This document shows, piece by piece, positions 24,780 through 33,772 of a stretch of DNA of 36,411 bases. Below the pieces are notes generated by a model. It did not search any database and had not been told where the DNA came from. It worked only from the letters and a program-made list of their open reading frames with translations. Both the position numbers and the translations under genes were made by a program. Origin of the DNA: an uncultured Treponema sp. (lineage in GTDB: Bacteria > Spirochaetota > Spirochaetia > Treponematales > Treponemataceae); the NCBI GenBank assembly GCA_937915735.1, contig CALGGS010000227.1:1-36411 (forward strand), written 5' to 3'. How positions within the stretch are numbered: position 1 is the stretch's first letter; each line of letters begins with the position of its first letter.

Positions 24780-24876
24780 TCCATGCCTCCTTGATCTTAT
24801 CCTTATTCTCATTTGCAACTTTGCACAAATCACTGAGTTCCTTTGCAGAAAATCCAATATTATCAGCAAGCGACAC
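24745..24876 (-). pseudogene. DUF4160 gene, 5'-truncated remnant
   Basis: A minus-strand frame ending at TAA 24745-24747 reads VSLADNIGFSAKELSDLCKV and then ANENKDKIKEAWNEFFKR. This is the C-terminal half of DUF4160, where ...AKFWLxPVxLAxNxGFxxKEL...EENK..W.EFF is the family pattern. Upstream of 24876 the frame remains open but the residues no longer resemble the family (hydrophobic VFYIVDVCLSIFLLIC), and no start codon with a ribosome-binding site is seen. About the first 40 residues are missing. The break coincides with the left end of the type I toxin locus, so insertion of that cassette is a likely cause. Confidence 0.65.
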
Positions 24877-24896
24877 TTTACAAATTAATAGAAATA

Positions 24897-24925
24897 TTGA
24901 CAGGCATACATCTACAATATAAAAT
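24897..24925 (+). promoter_or_regulatory. Promoter of the small hydrophobic toxin
   Basis: Perfect -35 TTGACA (24897-24902), a 17-nt spacer and -10 TAAAAT (24920-24925). Transcription is expected from about 24932, giving a leader of some 64 nt before the ATG at 24996. This is the closest match to the sigma-70 consensus noticed in the window. Confidence 0.7.
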
Positions 24926-24995
24926 ACAAGTATTGGGAATTCATGGCACAGGGTGGCTTGTCTCTCATTTTATTGAATGGGAGGACTGCGCTGAT

Positions 24996-25082
24996 ATGAC
25001 AAATTACGAAAAAGCTATGCTTTGCATTGCGATTATTGGCTTGATTATAGATGCGCTCAACCTCTTCAAGATATTCTTGTAA
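24996..25082 (+). CDS. Small hydrophobic peptide, holin-like/type I toxin
   Basis: A 28-aa peptide, MTNYEKAMLCIAIIGLIIDA then LNLFKIFL: a short polar start, one transmembrane helix with an internal Asp, and a basic residue near the end. The pattern MTxYExxMLxIxxxGLII recalls the putative holin-like toxins (Hol_Tox/TxpA-like) of Firmicutes. GGGAGG lies 11 nt upstream, a little far. An in-frame extension back to 24843 crosses the promoter and is not expected to be translated. A convergent antisense RNA covers the end of the gene and the 3' UTR. Expected action is membrane damage when not repressed; this is family knowledge plus inference. Confidence 0.72.
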   Translation: MTNYEKAMLCIAIIGLIIDALNLFKIFL

Positions 25083-25087
25083 AAGGT

Positions 25088-25175
25088 AAAAACAAAGCCT
25101 ACCCAACCGGCAAAAGTCTGGGTAGGCTCTAATAACCTAACCGAGGCGAGCCACAGTGCTGTGGATTCCCTCTTT
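25088..25175 (-). ncRNA. Convergent antisense RNA, candidate type I antitoxin
   Basis: A predicted RNA of roughly 90 nt starting near 25175 from its own promoter and ending at the hairpin 25128-25096. It is complementary to the 3' UTR of the toxin mRNA. It contains the stem CCACAG/CTGTGG, flanked by GAGG/CCTC, and ends with AGCCTACCCA/TGGGTAGGCT. Gene-end overlap with the toxin mRNA is the layout of TxpA/RatA-type and clostridial type I systems. The transcript itself is inferred. Confidence 0.62.
25096..25128 (-). terminator. Terminator of the antisense RNA
   Basis: A perfect 10-bp stem, AGCCTACCCA (25096-25105) with TGGGTAGGCT (25119-25128), and a 13-nt loop. On the minus strand it is followed by TTTGTTTTTACC. 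There is no T-run on the plus side, so it works in the minus direction. Confidence 0.72.
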
Positions 25176-25184
25176 ATTTTTATT
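25143..25184 (+). terminator. Terminator of the toxin mRNA
   Basis: GAGG...CCACA-GTGC-TGTGG...CCTC hairpin followed on the plus strand by TTTATTTTTATTAT. It lies 61 nt after the toxin stop codon. With the opposite terminator at 25096-25128 it makes the two RNAs overlap by about 90 nt. Confidence 0.62.
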
Positions 25185-25209
25185 ATAGCGTGATTCGCGA
25201 AAAAATCAA
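25182..25209 (-). promoter_or_regulatory. Promoter of the antisense RNA
   Basis: On the minus strand -35 TTGATT (25209-25204), a 16-nt spacer and a perfect -10 TATAAT (25187-25182). Expected start near 25175. No minus-strand ORF with a ribosome-binding site follows, which supports a non-coding RNA. Confidence 0.68.
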
Positions 25210-25235
25210 GCGCAATGTTTCTTGCACATAAAAGA

Positions 25236-25280
25236 GAGCCCCCGCAGCGTAAGCGAACTGCCTGCACGGCGGGGGGGGCT
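25236..25280 (-). terminator. Probable terminator of the pectinesterase gene, with an 8-G/C tract
   Basis: AGCCCCCGC (25237-25245) pairs with GCGGGGGGGGCT (25269-25280). On the minus strand the stem is followed by CTCTTTTATG. The right arm carries eight G's on the plus strand while the left arm has only five C's, so three bases bulge or slip. It starts about 40 nt after the pectinesterase stop. Confidence 0.5.
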
Positions 25281-25320
25281 GTTGCCGTACAGAATCTGTG
25301 CAGCAAGAGAATTAGTTTAG

Positions 25321-28300
25321 TTACTCACCAAATACAACCTGCATTGCCGGCAGATAGTTTGTTGTAGCTGCTCCAGTAACAGAGAGAGTAATTGTTGCAG
25401 CTTTTGTTCCTGTATAATTGAAACTTACTGCAGCGGCACCATCTGCTGTCAAATCTGTAGCATCGCCTGCAAGAGTTGCCGCAGAATCCGTATTCTGAAT
25501 TCCTGCGTCGACTGTTGTTGCACTGAGAGATGATGACAAATCTGCGCTTTCTGCATCAACAGCAGCGATTGTGTATGTAGCACCATTGAAAGAATCTTTA
25601 CCAAGATAAATAGTACATGCACCGCTTACAGTAAAGCTGATTGTGCTCGTTTTATACATGTAGGCGCCGTGTGTTGTATCTTTGTAATACATTGCGCTGT
25701 ATGCAATCTCGCCGCCGTCAGCTTTTATACTGCCAGAAGCAGCACTGCCGGTTGTTGGAAGAGATGCAAACATTGTTCTAAAGTCAAACAGGGCATCTGC
25801 GGAAACTGTTGATGAATACGATGCATCAGTTACAGCAACCTTTGAGAAATACTGATTTCCACTTCCCATCGTAAAGGTAATCGTTGCAGCGCCGCTATCT
25901 CCCGCAGTATAAGTTACGGATAATTCCTCTGGCGAAGATTTATGGTCACCAGAACTAGCAGTTAAGGTAGAAGCAGATAGCGTTCCCGTCGTATCACTTG
26001 AAGCAACTGAAATTGAGCAACCTGAGGCAGAGTAAGAATTATACAGCGTAATTACAGCGGAGCCTGTAACAGAAACCGACAAGGTTCCGTTCGCCCCCCA
26101 AATCCAACCGTAATTTGCACTATGGAATTTTGCGCTAGATGTAGAGAATTTTCCGAAGTCATATGTTCCGCTGCTCGTAACACTTGAAAGTGTAGTGAAA
26201 GCTACACTATAAGAGTTTTCTGCAGTCGTATCTTTTACAATCAAACTGTAGGTTGCAGTTTTTGCAGTAGCAGATTCAGTAGCGGTGATTGTCGCAATAC
26301 CGATAGCGACAGCAGTTACTTCACCAGTTGAAGCATTGACAGTTGCAACAGTGCTGTCTGAGCTTTCATAGCTGACAGAAGCATCAGAAGCATTGTCCCC
26401 GGAAACAGTAAGCTCGTTCGTTCCGCTAGCAGAACCGTTCAAATCCAATGTATATGAGTTTGTGGCATACGCAATTGAAATATCGACAGTCTGAGCATTT
26501 ACGGTAATTTCTTTTGTAGCGGTTACGCCACTTCCGTCTGTAGCAGTCGCCGTGATTGTTACATTTCCTGCCGAAACACCGGTAACGACGCCGTCAGAAT
26601 CAACAGTTGCATAGTCATCGTTTGACGAAGACCATGACACAGCTGTTACAACAGCCTCCTCCGGAGAAACCGAAGCTGTCAGCGTGATTGTTTTTCCCTC
26701 AGTCACTTCGCTTTCACCAGAAATGCTGATGCTTGATACAAAAGTGAAGCTGTCCAGTGCAGTAACCTTAATACCGTGTACCCAGCCTGCACCGCTGAAT
26801 GTAATCACGATGTCTGCTTCTTCATCACTTGTGTAGTAGAATGTTGCGCCAACGCCACCGTCTGTTGAAGCATTGCAGCTTGAGACTGTTGCAAGAGTTG
26901 TATCTCCAACAGCAGCAGTAAATGCGGCACCATTACCGTATTGACAGCCAAGCACATCAATCTGTGTTATGCCAGCTACATGAATGGTAACTGTGCTGTC
27001 AGCAGCAACCGCATAACCGTGTCCTTTTCCGTCAGCGGTAAGACCAGTTCCGGTTACAAAGCCGTCAGAAGAAGCATAAGCACCTGTTGTGCTGTCTGTG
27101 ATGTAAGTTGAATCACCAAAAGCATACGTTCCGCTTGCACCAGTCTGAGTTGTTTCATCCCATGTTGCTGTAAATTCACCAGTCTTTACGACATCGATAG
27201 TCTTGATATAGCGGTCGCCGCCAACAACATTTACCTTAAGGTATTTGCCGTTTGTAGAGATGCCGTCGCCTGCCTGCTTCTGCAAATTACCTGTCGGAGT
27301 GATGGCACTTCCAAGTACGATGCCAGTTGTGCTTCCGTCGTAGGTGTAGGTATAAACAGTATTGTCATCATTTGCAGTAAAGCTTGAAGATGATTCGCTT
27401 CCAACGCTGAAGTAAGCATCATCTGTGGATGCAAAGGCAGAAGCCATGTTGATTGTAACAGTTGACGCACCTTCAACAGGGATGTAGAGCGTTACATTTC
27501 TTGTCTGCATCTTGCTGTTGGTCTTAAGACTCATCTTTCCGATAGTAGAAATCAAATCATTGTCACTAGCTTCAGAATCGATTACCAATCCATCGTAAAT
27601 GCCATATGTTCCAACTTTCGGGCTACCTGAACCCTGAATGTCAGTTCCCATACGCCATGCACAAGTGTCGCCCCAAGTTACAGCACCTGCTGTTGTAGAA
27701 ACGGTTGCTGTTCCGGCAGTCGCACTTTCGTAAACAGTTGATTTTGCAGTCAATGTTGCGTTTGTTACATCTCCGCCGACCCAGACAGAAACTGTTGCAG
27801 TTCCGTCAGAAGCTTCTACAGTTGTGCTTGATGCAAGTTTTGAGTTGGCTGTGTCGTAGAGCAGAACATTTGAGTCAGCGCTTGTAAGAGTGAAAGTCTG
27901 GTCAGAAGTGTCAGCAGGCTCGAAGGTTACGGTAGCAGTTGTAACGCCGTACTTTGCGACGCTCGTGTCCGCAAGAGCCACTTTTACCGCTGTCGCAGGG
28001 ATTTCAACAGGAATTACTTTCACGCTCATTGTGTCTGTGCTTCCGTTAGAAGCTGTTACGGTGATTACAACTGTTCCGTCTGCTCCTGCGACTGTCGTTA
28101 CAAGACCATTTGCATCAACAGTGGCAAGGCTTGTGTCGCTTGAAGCGTAATTATATGTAAGACCTTCTGCATCGCTTGATGGAGTGAGCTGTACAGTGTT
28201 TCCACCGACAACATTCTTTGCATAGACAGGGTCAACATAGATGTTTGTGTTAGATGTATCTTCTGTTGCGCCAAATTCTTCTTCGTAAGCAGAGATATCC

Positions 28301-29506
28301 CATTTTGTACCAGTTACATATGCTTCATTTGTTGTTGAGTATCCGCGGTTAAGAATTGCATAGCGGCCGTTGTACTCGCGCTTTGCGACACGCTCGCTCA
28401 ATGCACCTGTCCGTGCAAGGCGGCTTGAAGTGTCAACCAGAGTACCGTTCATTGTATTGTTGTAATCTTTGTAACCAAGAGCAAGGTCACCCGCAACATC
28501 TTCTACATAAGAGAGTGGAGCAGACTGATACAAGTTTGCATTAAGACTTCCTTTACCTGTAATGGTGTTGTTAAGGAATGCAGCTGTTGTGTCGCTTCCT
28601 GAGTTGCGTCCGTACCACATGGTCACGCCGTCGGCAACTTCTACATTACAGTTGTAGACAACAATACCCTTGTTTACAGCGTCCGTATCCATAGAGCGTG
28701 AAGCGAAGATGTAAGACTTTGTTGCCTCATCACCACGGCAGTAGATAGAGCACTCTTCAAAGAGAGCGACATCCATGTAACCCCAGATAAAGTCAACATC
28801 GCCTGAGATATAGTCCTTGTAGAACCACATGCGTCCGCCTTTCTGTCCGAGGTAGAGGGTGTCCTGATGGCTCAGGAAAGTTGAATTGTAAGCAATCAAA
28901 TTACCTGTTGAAGAGAAGACAAGAGCCTCTGCCTGTGTTGAAGAGCCGTCATTTGCTGAGCGGCTGTAAGAGTTCTGCAGGGTAATATTCTTGAGGACAA
29001 GGTTTACCTTTCCGTCAAAGCGGTTTGAACCACGGAAATATCCGCTTGTAACGCCGTGAGCATTAGCAAGCTCTTTCATTGCATCTGAGTTACCAGAGTT
29101 TGAATATTTAATCAAAACATCGGTACCATACTGAGCTGTGCCAGTACCCACGATGTTGATGGTAGCGCTACCAGTATAGAAAAGCATTTCATTGTAAGTG
29201 CCGCTTGCTACGCTGATAGTAAAGCTGTCTGTTGAAGCCTTGTAAGTGTCATTCATCAAGACTTCCAAGGCTTCCTGTACAGAAGTTCCTTCGTAGAGTT
29301 TGGTTGCAGGATTTGAATCTGCCACCAATGTTACCGCGCCGGCTGTGGTAGGAGCCGTGATAGAGATAACGCCAGAGTCTGTAATTTTGGGCTCATTGTT
29401 ATTATCATCGTCCCCGTTAGAGCAGCTGATTGCTCCAAAAACAAGAAGTCCCGCCGTCAAGAGCAAGAGCTTTTGAGGCAAGTCCCCTAAACTTTTGTTT
29501 TTTCAT
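25321..29506 (-). CDS. Pectinesterase lipoprotein with Ig-like and carbohydrate-binding-like modules, frameshifted at the start
   Basis: De-esterifies pectin outside the cell. The continuous frame opens at TTG 29481 (1386 aa). The real start is probably ATG 29506, with GGAGG 6 nt upstream, in another frame; losing one base, for example from GGGG at 29484-29487, would give a 1394-aa lipoprotein (MKKQKFRDLPQKLLLLTAGL... lipobox GAISC). Domains, counted from 29481: a pectin methylesterase beta-helix at about 40-400 with QAEALVF, SHQDTLY near 204, SGDVDFIWG near 229 (the two catalytic Asp) and WYGRN. A BIG2-type Ig fold lies at about 425-500, beta-sandwich modules resembling carbohydrate-binding domains at about 605-905, two BIG2 folds at about 910-1085, then two further beta-sandwich modules. 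Very rich in Ser and Thr. The regulator lies divergently upstream. Confidence 0.88.
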
Positions 29507-29878
29507 AGAAATCCTCCATTTTTGACATTTCTATAAGACTTTTTTTGTTTGTAGTCAGAAAATTGCAAGTCTTTAAAAAATTGCGAAATTCCCGACTATA
29601 TCATTTAGGTTATTTTATTGGCGAAGTCGGTTAGCCGATATTCAAAATATAAATTTTCTTTATTTGAGATTTTAGACTTTTTTTGTAAGATTAATTTAAA
29701 AATATGATTTTCAGCCTTTTTTATACGGAATATTGCAAAATCTATAAAATATTAACCTTAATTCCGACTTTTGAATTTGCCAGAAGTTAAAATCTTATAC
29801 TTGCAGAAAAAGGCTTCTGTCGTTTAAATGCTATAAATTTTATACAATATTTTGTCTTTTTAATATATAATATTATTT
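29507..29878. other. Divergent promoter region between pectinesterase and its probable regulator
   Basis: 372 nt, very AT-rich, no ORF of note. It holds the GGAGG ribosome-binding site of the pectinesterase (29513-29517) and the TATAAT of the regulator (29866-29871). GACTT/AAGTC-type words recur (AGACTTTTTTTG, GCAAGTCTTT, GAAGTCGG, TAGACTTTTTTTGT) and might be binding sites, but no clean operator palindrome was seen. Confidence 0.45.
29866..29871 (+). promoter_or_regulatory. -10 box of the regulator gene, leaderless start
   Basis: TATAAT ends 7 nt before ATG 29879. This supports 29879 as the native start of the regulator although that frame is broken 54 nt later. Confidence 0.5.
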
Positions 29879-32085
29879 ATGAATCCAGAAATTACGAAAA
29901 GACGAGAATACCTACACAAGCGTAAAGTATACGGGGGGGGTACAACAGACTCACTATTGCGTTTACGGGCATAGCAGACTTCCGCTCCTTCATTGGCCAG
30001 GAATATATAGCGGGAATTGTCCGTGCCTGTGAAGATTACGACATAAATTTCATAAACATGTGCGAGGCTGTCAAATATTCTCTTTTTGACGATATGAATT
30101 TTCTCGCTCATTTTCAGAAAAAATTCCGTTTTATGAAAGCGCCCCTTGTAGACGGAGTTATAACCTGGGCGTCTTCCTTAGCTCCATACCTTTCAAACGA
30201 GCAAATTATCGAAAAATTTTCAGCCCTTTCTCCCCTTCCGATGGTTGACATCGGATATCTCGACATCCCGGGCGTCTCCTCCCTGAGAATTGACAACTCG
30301 CTTTCAATGGAGCTTATATTCGAGCATCTGGTCAAAGTCCATGGCTACAAAAAAATCGCTTTTTTCGGCTGCGAGTTTTCCCGTCCGCACACGGAGCGTC
30401 TTGAATCATTCAGACAGGCTCTCGAAAAATTCTCACTAAAAGCTGATGACTGCAAAATTTTTACGGCACATTCACTTTCAGAAAGCGACATCGTTCGTAC
30501 TACAGAAGAAATCATTCGGCAAAATTTTAATCAAAATGAGAAATCTGACAAAAAAATAGAAGCAATCATAACTTCAAGCGACATTATCGCCTCAATTCTC
30601 ATAAAAGAGCTTCAGAAAAACGGAATTTCCGTTCCAGAAGATGTCGCCGTCACCGGCTTTAACAATCAGTATCAGGGCATAACCTGTGAAATTCCCGTCA
30701 CGACCATTGACCTTGAATATTTCAGGCGGGGCTATATGGCGGTGGAGCTTTTAATAAATCAGATTATGAATCCGAAACTAGCCCCGAAAATCACAAAGAT
30801 TCCGACTTCTCTTGTGGTGCGGGAAAGCTGTGGCTGCTTCGAGGGGGAGATTCTCCGCTGCTCAACAAGCAGCAAAAGCTCTCTTCCAAATTCCCTTTCA
30901 CCAAATGCAAGTGAGGAAGAAGGGCGGGAATTTTTGTTCACAAGGATAAATCAGATTTTCCCAAAAGAAAGCCACGAAAGAAAAATGTCCCTTGTTGACG
31001 CAATTTTCACAGATTTATACGAAAAGCTTGAAATTCCAAGAACGCTGCAGTGGTTCCGCAAGTTTTTAGGCGGAGAGCGGGGACGCCATTTTAACGAAAC
31101 AGACTGCCAGCACAAAGTCACTCTCCTTCGTTTTGCGCTCCTAAAGCTCTGCCCGAATGACGAAAATCAGAAAGCTCATATCGAAAATATTTTAAGTCAG
31201 CTTAGGGTTCTGTGCTCGGTAACTTCAGATTATGAGCGTATTGCACAAAGGGACAGCTCTTATATCTTCAATAACATCACTCAGGCGGCAATGGATTTTG
31301 CCTCGGTTTCCAGTGGTCTTGAAATGCAGACTTCTCTCAGAACTCACCTTTCTGACCTGGGAATTCCCGGAATAATCCTTTCTTTGAGTGACAATATGAC
31401 TTCAGATTTGGAAGAAAGCCGCGTTTGCCTTGTCCTGCCAGATTTACCAGAAAACGAGAAGGAAAAGCTTCCCTACAAGGTGACGAGCGAAGAGCTTTTT
31501 CCAAAGGCTTTTTTCCCGAAAAACACGAGATATTCTTTAGTCCTTGAGATTTTACATTACTCGGACAGGTATTTTGGTTTTGCTTTCTTACAGATGAAAA
31601 CGCGGAATATGGCCTTGTACGACAGTGTCAGGGTTCTTTTGTGTCATGCACTTTATAATCTTTATATAAAAGAAGGCCGTACGCAGGAAAGGGCTAAGAT
31701 TCTGGAGAGAAAACCGATTCAGGGAATTTTTGAGAAGCAAAGTGAAAATCTTCTTTCTCAGGGCGGAAAGCTCACAGCCCAAAAGCTGACGGCTTACCTT
31801 TTGGAGCATATTTCAGAAAAAACGGATTTAGATAAAATGACGAAGGATTTTGGAATGAACAAGACAAAGCTCATCAGACAGTCAAAAAACCTGACGGGCT
31901 ACACCGTTCAGGCTCTGCACGAAAAGCTTAAGATTGAGCAGGCAAAAACAATGCTTTTGGAGGGACACCTAACGCTCTCAGAAATAGCCGAGCGGTTAGG
32001 CTTTCAAAACGGGAATTATTTTTCAAATGTCTTCAAGAAAAACACCGGCAAAAGCCCGAGAACCTGGGCTAAAAGCAATATTTAG
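29879..32085 (+). CDS. Periplasmic-binding-like sensor plus AraC-type HTH regulator, out of frame at a poly-G tract
   Basis: The reading frame from ATG 29879 enters eight G's (29933-29940) and stops after 31 codons at 29972. The main frame (675 aa from ATG 30058) continues homologously upstream of 30058 back to the G tract (RLTIAFTGIADFRSF, GQEYIAGIVRACEDYDINF), so the intact protein needs nine (or six) G's and is then 735 aa. Residues about 20-285 are a LacI/XylR-like Peripla_BP sensor (GYKKIAFFGCE, ITSSDIIASILIKELQKNGISVPEDVAVTGF). The middle about 300-620 is unassigned. The last 100 residues are an AraC HTH pair ending IAERLGFQNGNYFSNVFKKNTGKSPRTW. It probably senses a sugar and controls the divergent pectinesterase; this is inference from position. 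Confidence 0.85.
29933..29940 (+). repeat. Poly-G tract (8 G) at the frameshift of the regulator
   Basis: Eight consecutive G's preceded by C and followed by T, 54 nt after the start codon. Frame analysis shows 8 is OFF and 9 or 6 would be ON. Homopolymeric G tracts of this length mutate by slippage in T. pallidum and other bacteria. Confidence 0.9.
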
Positions 32086-32096
32086 GGAACAAGATT

Positions 32097-33662
32097 CTAT
32101 TTTTTCCCCAGGCGGGAACTGGGGCGCGCAAAGACTTCTTTTGAAAGAGTGCCGTTGATTCTGCCATCTGCCTTTGAGTAGGCGCTTACGGCAAAATAGT
32201 AGATTCTTCCGTTTTCAAGCCCCGTAAGAGTCGTTTCGGTGACATTTCCAACATTGATTGGAGAGCTTCCCTGCACTGCGATTCGGCCGAGATATTCACC
32301 AGGCCTGTTTCCGTAGTAGACATAGTAGCCACCCGCATTGTCGTCAACAGAGTAGCTCCATGAAAGCCGGACAGTTCCGTCTCCGGCTTGAGCGACAACA
32401 TTGAAAGGAGGCAGAGGCTCCGGAAGCTCGTCATATTTTATCGTGACTTCGGTAAGCCGAGGAGTAGCTTTTCCAGCCCCGTCAGGCAAAAATTCTGCCA
32501 TCATCTGGAAGTAAAGACCTTTTACATCGTCTATCTTTTCACCAGGAACGACCTCTTTCCATTGAGGATAAGAGTCTGTCCAGCCGTAGCAGTTGTCTCC
32601 GCTTCTGATGTAAAAACGGATGTCTGTCTGAAGAGGAAGGCTCATAAGAGTGTCGATTTTCTCAATCTTTGCAGACTGACTCACTAAAAGAGGCTTCGTA
32701 ATGAATTTTCCGCCAGAAACCTTGTATTTTTCGTTTCCGGTCACAAGGATATCCCGGCTGTATCTGTTTGTGGCAACGCGAGAAATCTTAAAATTGTCGA
32801 TTTTTCCGACATAATCAGGGCAAAGCTCCAAGCCGGCCTTTACGCCAAGAAGCGGATAGCAGATAGTTCCGTTTTCATGACCGGTTTTTGTTACGAAAAC
32901 GAGAGCCTCGGTTCTTCCGTCAACAAGATATTCAAGGAGTCCTGTCTCGTCATCAAAAGAAATAGTGTGTCTTGCCCATTTTTTCGGGACAATCGTATTA
33001 AAGCCAGAAATGTGAAGCTCTTTTGCCTTAAAGCCTACGAAAATATTATTAAAAGCCCATTCAAGATGATTGTTGTAAAAAGACGCCGTAATCATCTGGT
33101 ATTCAGAGCGGATGTCGTCATTTAAGGACGAGCGCCAGGAAAAAACCATCTCGCCGTTTTCAGCCAAGGACGGACAAAGATAGAATTCAATCGTAAATGA
33201 GCCGACAAAGCCTGAATTTCCGAAAAGTGAGGAGTCATTTCCGCTTAAAGTAAGCCCCTTTTTGTTTCCACGGCTCAAAGCCGCCCCCTCGCCCTTCACC
33301 GCGTCTTCCGTATAAAGCAAGTTGTTCTGCGTTACAGAGTAATTTCCGGTCTCGTCAACTAGCTCCCTGTTATCATCAAAGGTCAGGAGTAAATCAGTCG
33401 TGTAATTTGCAGAGGTCGTTCTTGTAGAAAGCTCAATCGCATCATATCCGAACTGACCGTTTTTCTTTCCGACAACGACGCCCTCGCTCAAATAAAATTC
33501 GTCCCAGCCTTTTTCTCCGCCAAGAAGCAGAGTTTTTGGAGTTGCGGACAAGGAACAAAGGGAAATGAAAATCGCAAAAATTAAAGCCGCTGGCATTTTA
33601 CCTGAAGCGATGGATAGCGAACAGAATTGAGAAATCTTTTCTAACAAACTAATTTTTTTCAT
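32097..33662 (-). CDS. Exported LamG/fibronectin type III protein
   Basis: 521 aa from ATG 33662 (MKKISLLEK...); the frame stays open to 33893 but the extension is basic and lacks a start signal. Residues about 1-42 contain a signal segment (MPAALIFAIFISLCSLSA). The middle about 95-295 is a LamG/concanavalin-like beta-sandwich (TIEFYLCPSLAENGEMVFSW, GLLEYLVDGRTEA, IDNFKISRVA). The region about 300-420 is beta-rich (FYIRSGDN..GW, YFQMMAEFLPDG). The end about 425-510 is a fibronectin type III domain (PPFNVVAQAGDGTVRLSWSYS, GLENGRIYYFAVSAYS). Probably a surface or periplasmic sugar- or protein-binding protein. It converges on the regulator (11 nt apart) and diverges from the M30-like protease. 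Confidence 0.82.
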   Translation of the reverse strand: MKKISLLEKISQFCSLSIASGKMPAALIFAIFISLCSLSATPKTLLLGGEKGWDEFYLSEGVVVGKKNGQFGYDAIELSTRTTSANYTTDLLLTFDDNRELVDETGNYSVTQNNLLYTEDAVKGEGAALSRGNKKGLTLSGNDSSLFGNSGFVGSFTIEFYLCPSLAENGEMVFSWRSSLNDDIRSEYQMITASFYNNHLEWAFNNIFVGFKAKELHISGFNTIVPKKWARHTISFDDETGLLEYLVDGRTEALVFVTKTGHENGTICYPLLGVKAGLELCPDYVGKIDNFKISRVATNRYSRDILVTGNEKYKVSGGKFITKPLLVSQSAKIEKIDTLMSLPLQTDIRFYIRSGDNCYGWTDSYPQWKEVVPGEKIDDVKGLYFQMMAEFLPDGAGKATPRLTEVTIKYDELPEPLPPFNVVAQAGDGTVRLSWSYSVDDNAGGYYVYYGNRPGEYLGRIAVQGSSPINVGNVTETTLTGLENGRIYYFAVSAYSKADGRINGTLSKEVFARPSSRLGKK

Positions 33663-33772
33663 AAAGAGACCTATAGTTTCATTATCGAAAAAAATTGAAG
33701 GAGACTTAAGCCCTTGTTGTTTGCGTTTGCACTGGAAAAATGATAAACTTCTTGTATTCCGAGGAGTTTTAT
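33663..33772. other. Divergent intergenic region between LamG protein and protease
   Basis: 110 nt with the promoters of both genes. GAGGAG precedes the protease ATG 33773 by about 8 nt; the LamG gene has only a weak AGGTC. An upstream ATG at 33740 in the protease frame has no ribosome-binding site. Confidence 0.45.

Noticed and set aside
24843..24995. In-frame N-terminal extension of the small hydrophobic peptide to 79 aa
   Set aside because: It would begin upstream of the TTGACA-TAAAAT promoter and crosses the DUF4160 remnant, so it should not be on the toxin mRNA.
25004..25306. Minus-strand ORF of 100 aa covering the antisense RNA region
   Set aside because: No start signal, odd composition, and it runs through two hairpin terminators and a promoter.
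29860..30111. Minus-strand ORF spanning the poly-G region
   Set aside because: It is antisense to the regulator start and has no domain or start signal.
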